DNA of 64,000 nucleotides from Dastarcus helophoroides (taxonomy: Eukaryota > Arthropoda > Insecta > Coleoptera > Bothrideridae), in contig CM053327.1 of the NCBI GenBank assembly GCA_028583605.1, positions 20,199,629 through 20,263,628 on the forward strand, given 5' to 3'. Below the pieces are notes generated by a model that saw nothing but the letters and a program-made list of their open reading frames with translations, was not told the origin of the DNA and ran no database searches. Position numbers and translations under genes: made by a program. Below are positions 34,985 through 47,441 of this stretch, in pieces. Every line of letters starts with the position of its first letter. Within the stretch, counting starts at the first letter, position 1.

Positions 34985-36449
34985 ATATTAATTTTAAATA
35001 GTACCAAGATGAAGGTCGGAGAATCGAACCATCCGAGGTCGAACCAACGTTATTCTACTGTAAGTTGCAGTTTCTAAAAAAATGGAAATTTAGGTAGAAA
35101 GGGTGAGTGTTAGGAAAAAAAGTCATAATTTCTAAAAAAACCTGAAACTAAGAACCAATGAATTCTAAAAGAGAATTCAAATTTTGCGTTTAAAAATGCG
35201 AAATAAATTGCAATTTCGAGTTATAGTCGAAGATTTTGAGAAAAAATTAACAATTTAAAGAAATATATATAAATTTTGACTTTTTCAAACCGAAAAGATT
35301 AAAATTGAAGTTTCGAAGAATATAAAATTTTTAGAGAAGGACACTATAAAAAATTTCAGATGAAGAAATAAAAGCTGCAAATTTAATATCGAAATTTCAA
35401 GTAATTCTTAACTGAACCTTGAGTTCAGAATTTTCAAGTTAAGAATTTATCCGATAAAAAGCTTTTTGCAATTAAAGTTTAAACATATTAATTTTTGAAT
35501 TAAAAATCCGAATTTCAACAGAAGATTTAAAGTTTCAAAAAAAATATTTTTAAGTTGAAATATGGAGGTAAAATGAAGTATGTCCAGATAAGTCAACACT
35601 TTCGAGACAGTGTAGAAGTTTTTTTACTATTTATAATAATGGATATTGTGCAACATCTTAAAGAGTTCAATATTAAATAAATATTTCTTTGTGTTGTTGT
35701 TTTGTATTTTTAAAATTAATGTTGCAAAAACAACAAAATTCACGCAGAATTCTAAAAGTAATTGCAAAATTTTATTGAAGTATCACTGGATTCGTTGGGA
35801 GACAAACGAAATATATATGGGAGGTTGAGGGTTGTGTTAGTTTATTTTATATTTCTATCCAAATATTCAGGAGGGAAGTTCGCGAAGTTGGCACGATAAA
35901 ACCATCCAAATGTTACGTGCACCCCATTTTCCGCTCTCGATGAGAATTTCGTTCAGAGAATGAGCATGGACCACTGGAAACACACCAAGAGAAATAACAT
36001 GGGATTACTTCAGTGCGTTCCCCATGATTAGATTGTAAAATACTGGAAGTGACATGTGCAAGGGTGGATAAATAAGACACATAAAACGGAAATGAAACAG
36101 ATATAAAAATAGCAAAACTGCTACTATAAACTTGTCTTTACGTCTTCTGTCTTCACTGATTATGTTTGCATAATCCGTTTTAAAATATCCTTTTCAAGTT
36201 TACTCCACATACGTAAGTAACACTACAGATTAGAATCCATGATTGCCTGAAACAGCAACAGCTTTGGTAAAATTACACATCGTGAGCATTATTTCGGAAA
36301 TGAAAATTTAATACCGATGCATACTCCGTTGTTTGATAATTTGGTTATTTAGAAAATTTTAATACGAGGTGCAACTGAGATAAGTTTTTTTGAAGCAGTA
36401 TAAATAAAAAACACTTTTTTTAAAATTCATTGGCGAAAAATTGGGCGTT
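34985..36449. other. Non-coding DNA
   Basis: Bases 35080-35580 are AAATTT-type low-complexity sequence. Bases 35870-36080 are GC-richer and non-repetitive. No gene recognised. Confidence 0.4.
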
Positions 36450-36690
36450 TTGGTAGGAACGGACTAGTCCTTGGCTGTCTTCAAAAATTGAAATACAAAT
36501 CTGTATCCCTGAAACCAAGAAAGATTAAAAAACACAACAAAGGTTGCTCTAACGCGTTTCGATAAGCCAAGCTATCATCTTCAGCGAAGATACTCTCTAA
36601 AGATCTGAGATCTTTCTTTGTAGTGTTTTTTAATCTGTTTTGGTTTCAAGGGGAGAAGATTTGTATTTCAATTTTCGGGTGTTCCAGTAA
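36450..36690. repeat. Palindromic hammerhead-like repeat, copy D
   Basis: The left arm (minus-strand sense) has CTGAAGA at 36578-36584, then GATAGC-TTG-GCTTATC (one bulged T), GAAAC and GCGTTAGAGC. It continues outward through the poly-A-rich block to AACGGACTAGTCCTTGG at about 36460. The right arm (36620-36680) repeats the outer block in inverse: GTGTTTTTTAATCTG, GGTTTCAAGGGGAGAAGATT and TTGTATTTCAATTTTCG. The right core is missing. Stem I is disrupted because the bases before CTGA are TTCG. Confidence 0.75.
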
Positions 36691-37189
36691 AAACTTTCCT
36701 CATGGAAAATATCAGAAGTAAAAGAAAAACAAACAAAACACTGAGACAGGTCGATTTTCTCTTAGAGAGGAACGGCTTGAGTTTTGTTGCCTTGGAAGCT
36801 ATCTCTTAGTTAAAAGGTTAAAACAGAAAATACCCTTAAACTTTAAATGACACCCTATGTTGAGTGCAACCTTATTTTAAAGTTTTTTCATTCGTGCTCA
36901 AACAATTCTTTTAGTAAATATGCAAATAAAATCAGTCACTTGAAGAATAAAAAAAATATGAATAAATGAAAAAATGTTATTTTATTAAATGTTGCAAATT
37001 GCTTTCCCTCCGTTTCAATACAATAGTATATATAATTTTTAAATATTTCTGAAGCATTTCGGGACGTTATCTGATGCTGTTTGTCTTTCATGGAACCCAA
37101 TTTTTTTAGATTTATAATTCTAATATGTTGCCTAATGCTTGTACATATTTTGAGTATAATTGTAATTTCTTTGCATATTTTGTTCAAAA
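36691..37189. other. Non-coding DNA
   Basis: No gene recognised before the BEL/Pao homology begins; upstream gag was not found. Confidence 0.4.
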
Positions 37190-39442
37190 CCTGCAGTTTC
37201 TTACTGGACTTAGGTTCTCAGTCAAATTTTATAACTACAGAAACGTGTAGATTGTTAAACCTCTAGCCGACACAGGAAAATATGACAATTAGAGGCATAA
37301 AGACACAGCTCTGTATCACACATTTCAGGATTAGTTGCAGTGAAATTATCATCACGAGTCGCTTCATATGAAACAAATCTCAATTGTTTTGTTTTACCGA
37401 AAATCACAGAAAAATTGCCTTTGGTCAACATAAACGTGTCATTTTTTAAATTCCTTCAGGAATCATCTTAGCAGATCCAGATTTTGCAACATCTAACAAA
37501 ATTGATCTTTTGATTGGAGCTGACATTTTCTTTTATGTACTATGTCCCAATAAAATTACATCACATAAAAATAATTCTGTATTACAAAACACACATTTTG
37601 GTTGGGTTGTTTCTGGAAGAATGACTCATAATTCAAGACCTAATTTAAATGTCACTTCCTTCAATTTAAACATCAATGAAATGTTAAGCAATCAAATTAA
37701 AAAAATTTGGGAATCGGAGAACATAGATTCAAAACCAGTTATGTCAATTGAGGAAGCCAATTGTGAGTTGTATTTTTAAAATAACTTGTCTCGCAATTTA
37801 GATGGTAGATTTTGTAGGAAATTACCATTCAAGGAGAATTTACATTTATCGGGTAATTCTAGAGATACAGCCGAAAAAAGATTGCTCAAGTTTACAAAAG
37901 GATGTAATTATTTAAATTGCAATATAATAATTTCATTCAGGAATATATCAATCTTAATCATATGTCTGTTGAGAAATGATGATTCCACAGGGTTGTACAT
38001 ACCGCACCATGCTGTGATAAAGCAAGACAGTTTGACGACCAAATTGCGAGTGGTATTTGATGCCTCAGCTCAGACCAATTCGGGAGTGGCACTAATTGCT
38101 ACATTAATGAAAGGTCCGTCTATTCAAAGAGAACTTTTTGAAATAATCACTTCTTTTCGACTTCATCCAGTAGTTCTTACAGCTGACATTGAAAAAATGT
38201 TTAGACAAATTCCAATTCACGAAGATTATCGCAAGTATCAAAAAATTTTGTGGCGGGAAGACCTAGATCAGAAAATACAAACATGCACACTAAACACTGT
38301 TACCATGCTACCACAACAGCACCATTTCTATCAGTAAGATGCTTAAGTCAATTAGCTTTAGAGTACGAGACACAATTCCCTGTTGCTGCTGAAGCTATTC
38401 GGAGTGACTTCTATGTTGATGATCTTCTCACAGGAGCACGAACATTAGAAGATGCTTCAAAACTTTCACAGAGATAATACACACACTCAAATTGGGATGT
38501 TTGGAGTTGCGAAAATGGAGATCAAATCGTCCTAGAAATTTCCGATCTTACTCTGTCAAATTCAGAAAACTATGTTGTGCCTAATGATAAATTGGAAGGT
38601 TCAAACACTTTAGGGTTAATATGGGATTCTAACAACGACAGTTTTAAGTATTCCCTAACACAAGATCTAAATCTTATTCACACAAAACGTTATATACTAT
38701 CTAGTATTGCACAGATTTTCGATCCATTGGGATTTTTAGGACCAGTAGTCACGTTAGCCAAATTAGTGATGCAAAGGCTTTGGCAACTTAGTCTAGATTG
38801 GGATGAGACATTACCACCAGACATACACAAGCGATGGTCCAACTTACAAAAATAATTACTTACATTAAACAATATTTCTGTACCAAGACAAGTCACTACA
38901 TACTCAGAATACACACATCTGAGTCTACATGGTTTTTGTCAAATCAAAGAGCCTACGGTGCTTGCATTTATGTTAGAACCTCAGACAAAAACGGAAATGT
39001 TGCTGTTAAAATTCTTTGCTCTAAAGGAAGAGTTGCACCACTTAAAACTATAAGTTTGCTAATGCTAGAATTATGTGCGGCTCAGTTATTATCACATTTA
39101 ATTACTAAAATAGTACCCAGTTTAAAAGTATATATTGACAGTTGTTACTTGTGGACAGATTCCACAATCGTATTATGTTGGCTTGCTTTTTCACCAACTG
39201 CATGGAAAACATTCATAGCCAACAGAGTGGTCGATATTCAAAGTCACACCAGTAAATACAAGTGGCAACATGTCAAAACTGCAGATAATCCTGCTGATGC
39301 AATATCCAGAGGTTTTAACTCTGACCAACTGCTAACCCACAGTTTATGGTGCAACGGACTTAAGTGGCCTTTGCAAGATCGAGAAGACTGGCCTATTACG
39401 TCAACTACCCCCATTCCTGAAGTTGATTTAAAAAAAAAATAA
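37190..39442 (+). pseudogene. BEL/Pao retrotransposon pol, truncated and broken
   Basis: Four domains appear in order on the plus strand. (1) Aspartic protease: FLLDLGSQSNF at 37200-37232, with Leu where the catalytic Asp-Ser-Gly has Ser. (2) The post-protease BEL signature DLLIGADIFF...LQNTHFGWVVSGRM at 37507-37623. (3) Reverse transcriptase from about 37786: DGRFCRKLPFKENLHLSGNS, LRVVFDASA, RLHPVVLTADIEKMFRQIPI and, after a frameshift near 38290, SDFYVDDLLTGA with the catalytic YVDD. (4) RNase H-like part from about 38834: AYGACIYVRTS, LCSKGRVAPLKTISL, LWTDSTIVLCWL and PADAISRG. It ends abruptly at a run of A at 39431-39439, with no integrase. No LTRs or gag were found. At least four frame breaks make it inactive. 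Confidence 0.9.
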
Positions 39443-39670
39443 TTCACGATTAGAAAGAAAGTGTCAATTATTTATTCATCATAAATTATACAGTCCATAA
39501 AGAAGAAACCAGCGAATTACATACATTTTAATGGTGTTTTTTTGTATACTCTCTACAAATTATTCCATATATTAAATACTAACAATGCAAAACCTCCTGG
39601 GGCTTATTGTATTACCTTCTTACTAAATTAAAGACAATTTTTCATAGAAACAAAATTGCTACTGAAAAAA

Positions 39671-41073
39671 TACAGGCTGGATCATAAGTAATGGTACACA
39701 GAGCAATGGTGGACTTTTCGAATAAAAATAATGTGATTTAACTACATATACCTTATACCAAAAGTTGATATTAACAGAGATACAGGGTGTCAAAATTGAA
39801 ACAAAAATTACGATTTTTTCGTATAACTATGGAATGCATTGTATTATAGGCACCGAAATTTGACACAAGGAGGTTTATTAATTCGGACAAACTTTAATTT
39901 GCTAACATATTATCAATCGCTGATAGGAGGCGCTACCTGCTACTATCCTGAATAATTGTAAATCAACATAAATTTTTGTGCACCAACGTATATTAATTTT
40001 ATATGGAGAATTATTTTATTTCCCCTATATTTTTTACGTAAACAAGGACGTACTTTCTCAAAGTTGATACGAAGCAACCGTTTCCAAGATATTTGCCTTT
40101 AAAGCTTGACGTGCCTTGGTCTTAGATTACGAAGATATTAAATTTTCGAAGTAGGCTTGAAAAAAAAAGTAATCATAAGACAGCTTTGAAAGTTATTTAT
40201 GTCAAATATTACTTTTCTGATAATATTAGTACCTAAATTTTGAAAATCTCAATAAAGAAAATTCAAGAAATTAAGACCTAATTTATCTTATAACATAAAG
40301 ATGTGAGATACGATGTCTGAGTCCGTACAAGAAAATGTTAATAGTCTGGGTGGTCAAAGCAGATATTTGGAAGATGAATTTTAATAAAAGACAGCCAGAT
40401 TTTTAATTGTTTACAATCCCTTTACATGAAAAAAGTCATTTCCCACATACTTATTTTTGAAAATAAATTGTGTTTTGGTATTTTATTTAAATTTGCTTTA
40501 GAAATTTAAAAAATATGTGTAATAATAATGTCAGTAGAGTAATATTTGATATAAACTATTTCAGAGTCAGTTTTATTACTTTTATTTTGAAACCTACTGC
40601 AAAAAATTCACATTTACATAACTTAAAATAAACGTACGTCAAACTTTGAAGGCAAATATCTTGAAAACGGTTGCTTGTATTAACATTTAGAAATGTTACC
40701 TTTTTTACGTAAAAAACGTAGGTAGATAAAAATTTTGATTCAAAATAAATGTACATGAAAGCACAAAACAGTTATGATGTTTTAGAATAATACAAGGTAG
40801 CGCAGGTGGCGCCTTCTATGAGTTACTGGCAATCTCTTAGCAAATTAGAATTTCTTGACCAAAGAAACCCCCTTTGCCAAATTTCTTTTTGTCTATAGTA
40901 AAATGTGTTCATCAGTTATGCGAAAACAATCAATATTTTTTTTTTCAAATTTGACACTCTGTATCTCTGGTAATATCAATTTTTGGTATGCGGTAAATGT
41001 AGCTAAATCACCTTATTTTTACACGAAAAATTTGCTCTTGCTCTGTGTAGCATAACCTATGTTCCATCCTGTA
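39671..41073. mobile_element. Large foldback element 1 (TACAGG ends)
   Basis: The left end TACAGGCTGGATCATAAGTA matches the reverse complement of the right end, TACAGGATGGAACATAGGTT. The match continues inward for about 600 bases: ACACAGAGCAA, GTGATTTA-CTACAT, CAAAA-TTGATATTA, AGATACAG-GTGTCAAA, GGCAAATATCTTG with an AACGGTTGC-type partner, and TCAAATATTACT. The centre, about 40250-40500, is unique. The element has no protein. TA flanks it on both sides. The transcript would fold on itself nearly completely. Confidence 0.75.
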
Positions 41074-41788
41074 TATAGAATAAAAATATTTGTGTGGCGA
41101 AATATTGATTTGGTTGCATAAGAGATGCGATCTTGTGTAAACTAATGTGGAACAATTCAATTCTAATAGTAAAAATAGGTAGCTACTTGTAGCATCAACT
41201 AGTTTTAAACATTGAATGTGTAACGCTAGGTCGTGTATCGAAAATCCATTTGGTTAAATACGGCGTTAATTTAAGTGTAAGCTTTTAAAAGCACGCAAAA
41301 TTGAAACAAAAAGCTCTGGATTTAAATAACAAGCCGCTTAATGCAATGCCGAATTAAGCTTTAAACCTCATCGAAAGAATTATACCGATCATCGGAAATG
41401 TATACTTCGTATCCTGTCACACTGTGTATGTGTAGAATTAAACTTTATAAAAAGATAAAACGTAAAAACGATACTCGCTTAAGAAATCTACTTAAACTTC
41501 CATTTTTGATATTCATTGGGTTATCAAGAAATTAACTGCTCTTGATAAATTATCTAAAATGCAAATGTAAAAAGCAAGGGAAAATTCAAAAAGTAAAAGC
41601 AAAAATTCTGCGATATACCGCCATAACTATAGAATTGGTATGTTATATAATAAACGACATATCTACTTAACAAATGAATTTATCTAAAAAAGCAATTTAT
41701 ATAGCGAATCCAAGGAAGACCTGCATTAATCTAATTTTCAAAAAACTTTGGAAAACGAATACGACCGAACGAAACTGACAATGAGATT
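41074..41788. other. Non-coding DNA
   Basis: No gene recognised. Confidence 0.4.
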
Positions 41789-41879
41789 AAAATACAAATC
41801 TTGTCCCCTGACACCAAGACAGATTAAAAGACACAAGAAAGGTTGCTTTAACGCGTTTCGATAACCAAACTATCATCTA
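41789..41879 (-). repeat. Hammerhead-like repeat, copy E (truncated)
   Basis: It shares AATACAAATCTTGTCCCCTG, the AAGA-AGATTAAAA block, GGTTGCTTTAACGCGTTTCG and ATAACCAAACTATCATC with copies A-D. In minus-strand sense, GATAGT-TTG-GTTATC-GAAAC-GCGTT remains. The CTGAAGA is lost (TTAGA instead), so the core is incomplete. Confidence 0.7.
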
Positions 41880-42910
41880 ACACCTAATCTTAAAATTAAC
41901 CCTTATATACTAAGAATATTCACTTCCTGCTTGATCGATCTCATCCGAACGCGCATGCGCATCTAATAATACACGTTGTAGAGTCACAATTCCTTATCTA
42001 TCAACCTTAACTACCGTCTGTCTCAATCGAAAGCGATGAAAATAAATCTTCATCACATATAAATCCCTCTACGAAATTCATTTTTATTATTTTTAAGCAA
42101 ATATAGTGGATGAAAAATAGAATTCAGAACTTAACAACACAATTTACATTTGCTCTGACAAGATCAAAACATCTGACAATTGTATTGACAAATAACAGCT
42201 GAGAAATTCGATACCGCTTATCGATTACTTATTGCGCATGTTCCCAACTGCCAGTACAAGCTCTCGGCTGCTGACTGTTCTGACTGATCACAAATCAATT
42301 CACGAACTAGTCAGAGCACTGTTGGAACACCGGACTGCCAGTTGGGTTGGAGTTTGCACTTGGTTGGAACGGTAAATTTTGAATGCACATGCGCCGGACG
42401 GTTGCAAACTAGTTTGATGTTCGGTTGGAACAAACCTTATTTTTAACAGAGGGAAGAGGGAGAGTGTTCCCATCATAGATTTGCAAAGCTCAAAACGTTC
42501 GTAACAGCTGTTTTAAAATATTTTTTGAATTTTAGATATATCGCATTAACTTTCTTTTCCCATTCATTTTCGCTATAGACCGATATCAGTTTGCGTATCG
42601 TTTAATTACACTGTTCTATAAAAAAAATGGTGTCGTCGAGATGTAAACTGCTTCCAGCAAGTAACATTAAATTTTAGAAAGTAGGTAGAGTTTTTAATCT
42701 ACTCAGTACCTTTTCATTAGTCATTTAACCAATTTGTATTTATTTTTTGTTTAATTAAAAAAGTTAGTAAATAAAATCAGTCAGATACCATCATCGAAGC
42801 AATAGTATTTAAACATCCCTACACTTTTTTGCTACGTTCGTGACAAGTATGGCGTGAAAAAGTTTCGAAAACAGATACCTAAATCTCTGACAAATGTGTG
42901 ATTTACCTTA
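41880..42910. other. Non-coding DNA with a GC-richer repeat patch
   Basis: Bases 42225-42430 contain several GTTGGAAC and CAACTGCCAG/CTGCCAGTTGG words in direct and inverted orientation, suggesting a further short, unclassified mobile element. No gene recognised. Confidence 0.4.
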
Positions 42911-43232
42911 TAGTGGCCACTCACCTACAGACGGCCTGTCGGATTTGGCCTGGCAGTCCATAACTGCAGGCTATACCTCAAAAGACCACTCACTATTCAG
43001 TTTACATTTAAGGTAAAATATTTAGGCGTTACCGAAACAGTCTCGGCCTGACGGCGGCCTGAAATTTTGACACACACTAACAGTTCAGTTCTGTAGTTCT
43101 ATTATGCTAGCTTGTCTTCATTGAATCACGGTACTTGTTACACATAAAATTTCAAAAAAGAAAAATAGCTAGTAAACGTACGACATAATAAGGTTTGAGT
43201 TTGTTTAAAATCTCAATGTACTACATATATTA

Positions 43233-44826
43233 TATACCGGGTATTTTTTTTAGTTGGGAATTTACCTTTAAATGGAGTACTACTTATTATAAAGGCAAAC
43301 TGATTTTGTCGATGGAACTAATCGGAGCTAAACTGTCTTCTAAAAATATTTTTAACTTCCCCCCCACTACCGGTTATACCGGAAGTAGACATTAACTTTC
43401 TTATTTTAAATAGCAACCCCCAAATTTTATAATTTATTTAAATTTTGCGTAAAAAAAAGGTGAGTTTACGTATACATATTTAATGCTATCTTTGATAGTT
43501 TTAAAGATATTTCAATTTTTCGAAAAAAAATGACACAAAAGAGGGTTATTTTGACTCTTTGTAACTTTTTTATTATTTGTAATAAAAACATGAAATTTGG
43601 GTTAAAGTCACGGAATATTATAAAGACTATAATAACGTAATCAGATTTTACATTTATTATACAGGGTGATGGACATTTTATAATCTTTGCTGGTGTTTTT
43701 TATTCAAAAAAATTCTGTTTTTTTAAATAAGAACTATATGTTTTTTAATCATTTTTGGATTCTTCACATAAAAAGAAGAAAAAAGTTATTTTACTTATTT
43801 TTTAAAATTTTGTGCCGTTACAGAGGTATTTTACATAAATCTCAAAATAAAAAGAATCAAATATGTCTTTTTTGTTCAAGTAGGAAATTAACTGTAGGCA
43901 ATAAAAGCTTAAAAAATTAATCATAATAAGTAATAGGAAAAAAAAATAATTGACAAAAATTTTACATCAAGAACAACAAGGACGATCTTCTATTTCAATA
44001 CATTTAAAGGCATATTTTAAGATTTCGAATTGAGTAACGTTTTTAAGGACATCCGATCGTTCCTAGCAATATGCTTGCCATGCAGTGGTCGTAAAAAATC
44101 ACTAAGAAATTTCCATTTCGATTTTCATTATAAAATTTAACGTTTACAAATCCTGAGTCCTAATCTAACAGCATAACAGTTAAAGGACGAATTTTCTTGA
44201 ACATTTGTTGTTGATTTTCATTACTCCAAAAATGAGAAATCTGTTTAACAAACCATTTTTGCGAAACTTACATTCTTGGCTCCCTAAACATTTTTTAATA
44301 AGTATTCTAACAATTAGTCAAAAACTTATTCGTCTTGTACGGTTATCTTTTAAATGTTAATTAGCCTAAAATTTTCAGGCCTTGTGGTTATGTTTTTTCT
44401 TTGAAAATTTTGTTTTCTACTACCAAGTTGCTACTAGAGAAAATAAAGATATATTTTTCTTTTTTATTTTGAATTACATCTCTGTAACGGTGCAGAAATT
44501 TAAAAAATTAGTAATTTAACTTTTTTTTTCTTTTTACGTGAGGAATCAAAAAATGATTAAAAAACGCATAGTTCCCATTCGAAAAAACAGAGTTTTTTTG
44601 AACAAAACAAAAACAAAAAAGATCATAAAATTTCCATCACTCTATGTAATAAATGCAAAACCTGATTACGTTATTATAGTCTCCATAATATTCCATGACT
44701 TCAACCCAAATTTTATGTTTTTACTGCAAATAATAAAAAAGATACAAGGAGTCAAAATAACCCTCTTTTCTGTCATTTTTTTTTCGAAAAATTGAAATAT
44801 CTTTAAAACTATCAAAGATAGCAATA

Positions 44827-44902
<76 letters not shown>

Positions 44903-45133
44903 CACCTTATTTTTCTACGTAAAATACAAATAAAGTATAAAATTTGGGGATGGCCATTTAAAATAAGAAAGTTGATGTCTACTTCCGGTATAACCCGAAG
45001 TGGGAGGAAGTTGAAAATATTTTTGAAAGGCAGTTTAGCTCCTATTAGCCCCATCGACAAAATCAGTTTGCCTTTATAATAGGTGTTACTCCATATAAAG
45101 GTAACCTCCCAACTAAAACAAACACCCGGTGTA
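43233..45133. mobile_element. Large foldback element 2, nested
   Basis: The left arm begins ACCGGGTATTTTTTTTAGTT; the right arm, reverse-complemented, begins ACCGGGTGTTTGTTTTAGTT. The arms remain alignable for roughly 650-700 bases: AAAGGCAAACTGATTTTGTC, CTATCTTTGATAGTTTTAAA, GATATTTCAATTTTTCGAAA and GTGCCGTTACAGAG with CTCTGTAACGGTGC. The unique centre is about 43920-44380. Short frames on both strands here (for example 43195-43395 plus and 44902-45150 minus) are mirror images of the same arm, not genes. Confidence 0.8.
44830..44898. repeat. (TA)n microsatellite
   Basis: About 34 TA units in the right arm of foldback element 2. The left arm has only TACGTATACATATTT at the matching place, so the expansion happened after the arms formed. 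Confidence 0.95.
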
Positions 45134-46043
45134 TGCATGATAAATAGCATGTAGAACAGTCTTCTTTCGAATATGATTCAAAAGTCTTAACCAAATTTTC
45201 AAAAATGGTGCACCAGTGTTTTTTATGATCCTACCTTTCTTTTTAAGTTTAATTTACTCGCAAAGAGTAACCCCATTATGCCTTCAAAGCACTGCGAGTA
45301 GGATGCGGAAACAAGGATAGAAGAAGGCGATGAACCGCCTTCCTAAACAAGGATAGGTTTTTTGGAAAAAATTCCTTTCGGTAACGAGTTCTATAGCTTG
45401 GAAGTTCTGTAGAAATAAGAGTCTCCGTGGACAGAAGTCCTCACTGTGTCAAGCTGGACCGCACAAGAATTTTCCGATTTTCTTGAATACTTCATAAATC
45501 TTGCTTTTGAGGGGATGAATCCTATTAGTTCCTGAAAGCATCTTTCATGATAGTACTAATAAAAAGGGATTTAAAATGATATCTAACAAGTAGAGCAGTT
45601 CCACTTGTATTTTTAAAGTGGATGTTGCTAGGGGTCAGGGTATGAACAGTAAGGTTGACTTGTATGAGAGTCAGAAATGCTCCCACCAAGAAAATAAACC
45701 GACGGGTTTTGGCGAACTCTAAAACATTTTTTTGGTTCTCTATTATAAAGGGGTAAATTTTTATTAAATGGCCCAGCATATTGATCAATTATTGTTCAGT
45801 GAATCTGGTGTCTATCCGCGATATTTACCATGAAAGCGCAATAACTGACAGAATATTTTAAACTTTGCTAAAAATCTCTTTGATGAGAACTGAAGATATT
45901 TCCACACTTGCAATTTTTGCGCAAATTGTGTGGTCTGCAGGTTGAAACTTACAGGCAACCTGTAAGTGTATGCTGAAAATTGATCTGCAGTCCAGGACTG
46001 TCAGGCCAAAACCGACAGGCCGCCCGTAGGTGAGTGGTCACTA

Positions 46044-47123
46044 TTACTTTAAATTGAAAATGAAAAGATTGATAAACCATTGATTCCAAACAATGTTCGT
46101 AAGATGTGTAGTGAACATGTAAAGCAATGGACGAATGGTGAAATAAGTCTATTGAAGTTCAATGTACGTATAATTTGGAGGGAGCTAAAAAATTAATTTG
46201 TTATTTTTTTAATCATGGTGCTCATGGTATATGGCATTAACCCAAAAAATGACCTATCCCGCTCTAGTATTTGGTAAAAACCCCGATTTTTATTCAGAAG
46301 GCTTTCCTGATCTAACTTTTCGTGCCTTGTCTGATCTTTCAGATATAGAATCTAGTGCATTTGATGGTGGTTAAGCTTGTATTGGCGAAGATAATGATAA
46401 TTTTGAAGATACGACGTAGTCAAAACACATACTTTTTACTTAAGGTAATACTTTCTACTTAAGATGCTTTAGACCTTTATAAAAAAAAGCAATGAACCTT
46501 CTCCATGCACTAAAATTACACATTATCGTACTCAAGAAAAAACCTGCTTCCATTTTTTACTCAAAATAGTATACATTCCACAACAAGTTATGAAATGGCC
46601 CATATTCATAAAAACCTTTAAAATAGATCACAATTTTAAAACGCAAGACTTTAAATATATTCTTTAATTGTTACATGTAAATAGCAACAAAAATAAATTG
46701 TTTGATATACCGCCATAAAATGAACCCAAACGGCTTCTGATTCGTCGAAATCCGGTGTGCTGAAATGATATTTGTTCTACCACAATGTTTAGTCATGTGC
46801 AATTTCTCTAATAGTGTTAGAGAAAGTAATGTTTTATGCAATTATCTTGAAACTAATTTATTAAAAATAGGTCTTCTGAACTAGCAAACTACCAGTCAAA
46901 TGATTGAAAACTTTATAGACAGTTCCAAGCGGAAAAAAGAGAACGAATTTATGAGAACTTAAAAAAGATAAAGGAAAGGTACCAGAGTCGATAGGATAAA
47001 CAGATAGATGATTACTGTTGGAGTATTACGTGTGAGTGTCTGGAAGAAACGCAATTGAAGAAATAATTGCATTTTTTAACATCTATCATTATGTCAAAAA
47101 CTATATTTTCAATATTTTATGTA
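46044..47123. other. Non-coding DNA
   Basis: No gene recognised. A short frame near 46240-46375 (FGKNPDFYSEGFPDL) looks mildly protein-like but is too short to call. Confidence 0.35.
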
Positions 47124-47441
47124 GGGGAAGGTAGCCTAATTTGGATCATCGCCTAATTTGGAAACACTATGATAACCAAAAGATGCTGTGCAATTTTGGA
47201 TAGGCGTCGTGTTATGCATAGGTGTAGACGAGGTTAATGTAATCGTGTTAGGGAAGAAGCTCCTCTTGGTTACCTTGATAGAAGAGTTATTTGCTTAACT
47301 AAGTAAAACATTAGTTATTTCGACGTCAGAGTGAAAGCCGTTAACACGTCTAACCTTAAGTAATTACACATCCTTTTGTGTCCTTTTAAAGCTTCGTTGA
47401 ATTCTGAGAGGTTGTGTTAGATTTCGATTTCTGAACAATAT

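Larger units (their letters stand above)
42911..46043. mobile_element. 3.1 kb element with TTA target duplication, PIF/Harbinger-like
   Basis: The left end TAGTGGCCACTCACCTACAG and the reverse complement of the right end, TAGTGACCACTCACCTACGG, match for about 55 bases, continuing CGGCCTGTCGG-TTTGGCCTG-CAGTCC and ACTGCAG. TTA stands immediately outside both ends (42908-42910 and 46044-46046). A 3-bp TTA duplication is the PIF/Harbinger habit. No transposase was seen. About 1.9 kb of the interior is the foldback element at 43233-45133, so the original element was about 1.2 kb. Confidence 0.75.

Noticed and set aside
43195..43395. 66-codon frame similar to a minus-strand frame at 44902-45150
   Set aside because: Both are the same inverted arm of foldback element 2; changes do not preserve a protein.
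44666..44905. 79-codon minus-strand frame rich in Tyr-Ile repeats
   Set aside because: It is the translation of the (TA)n microsatellite and the foldback arm.
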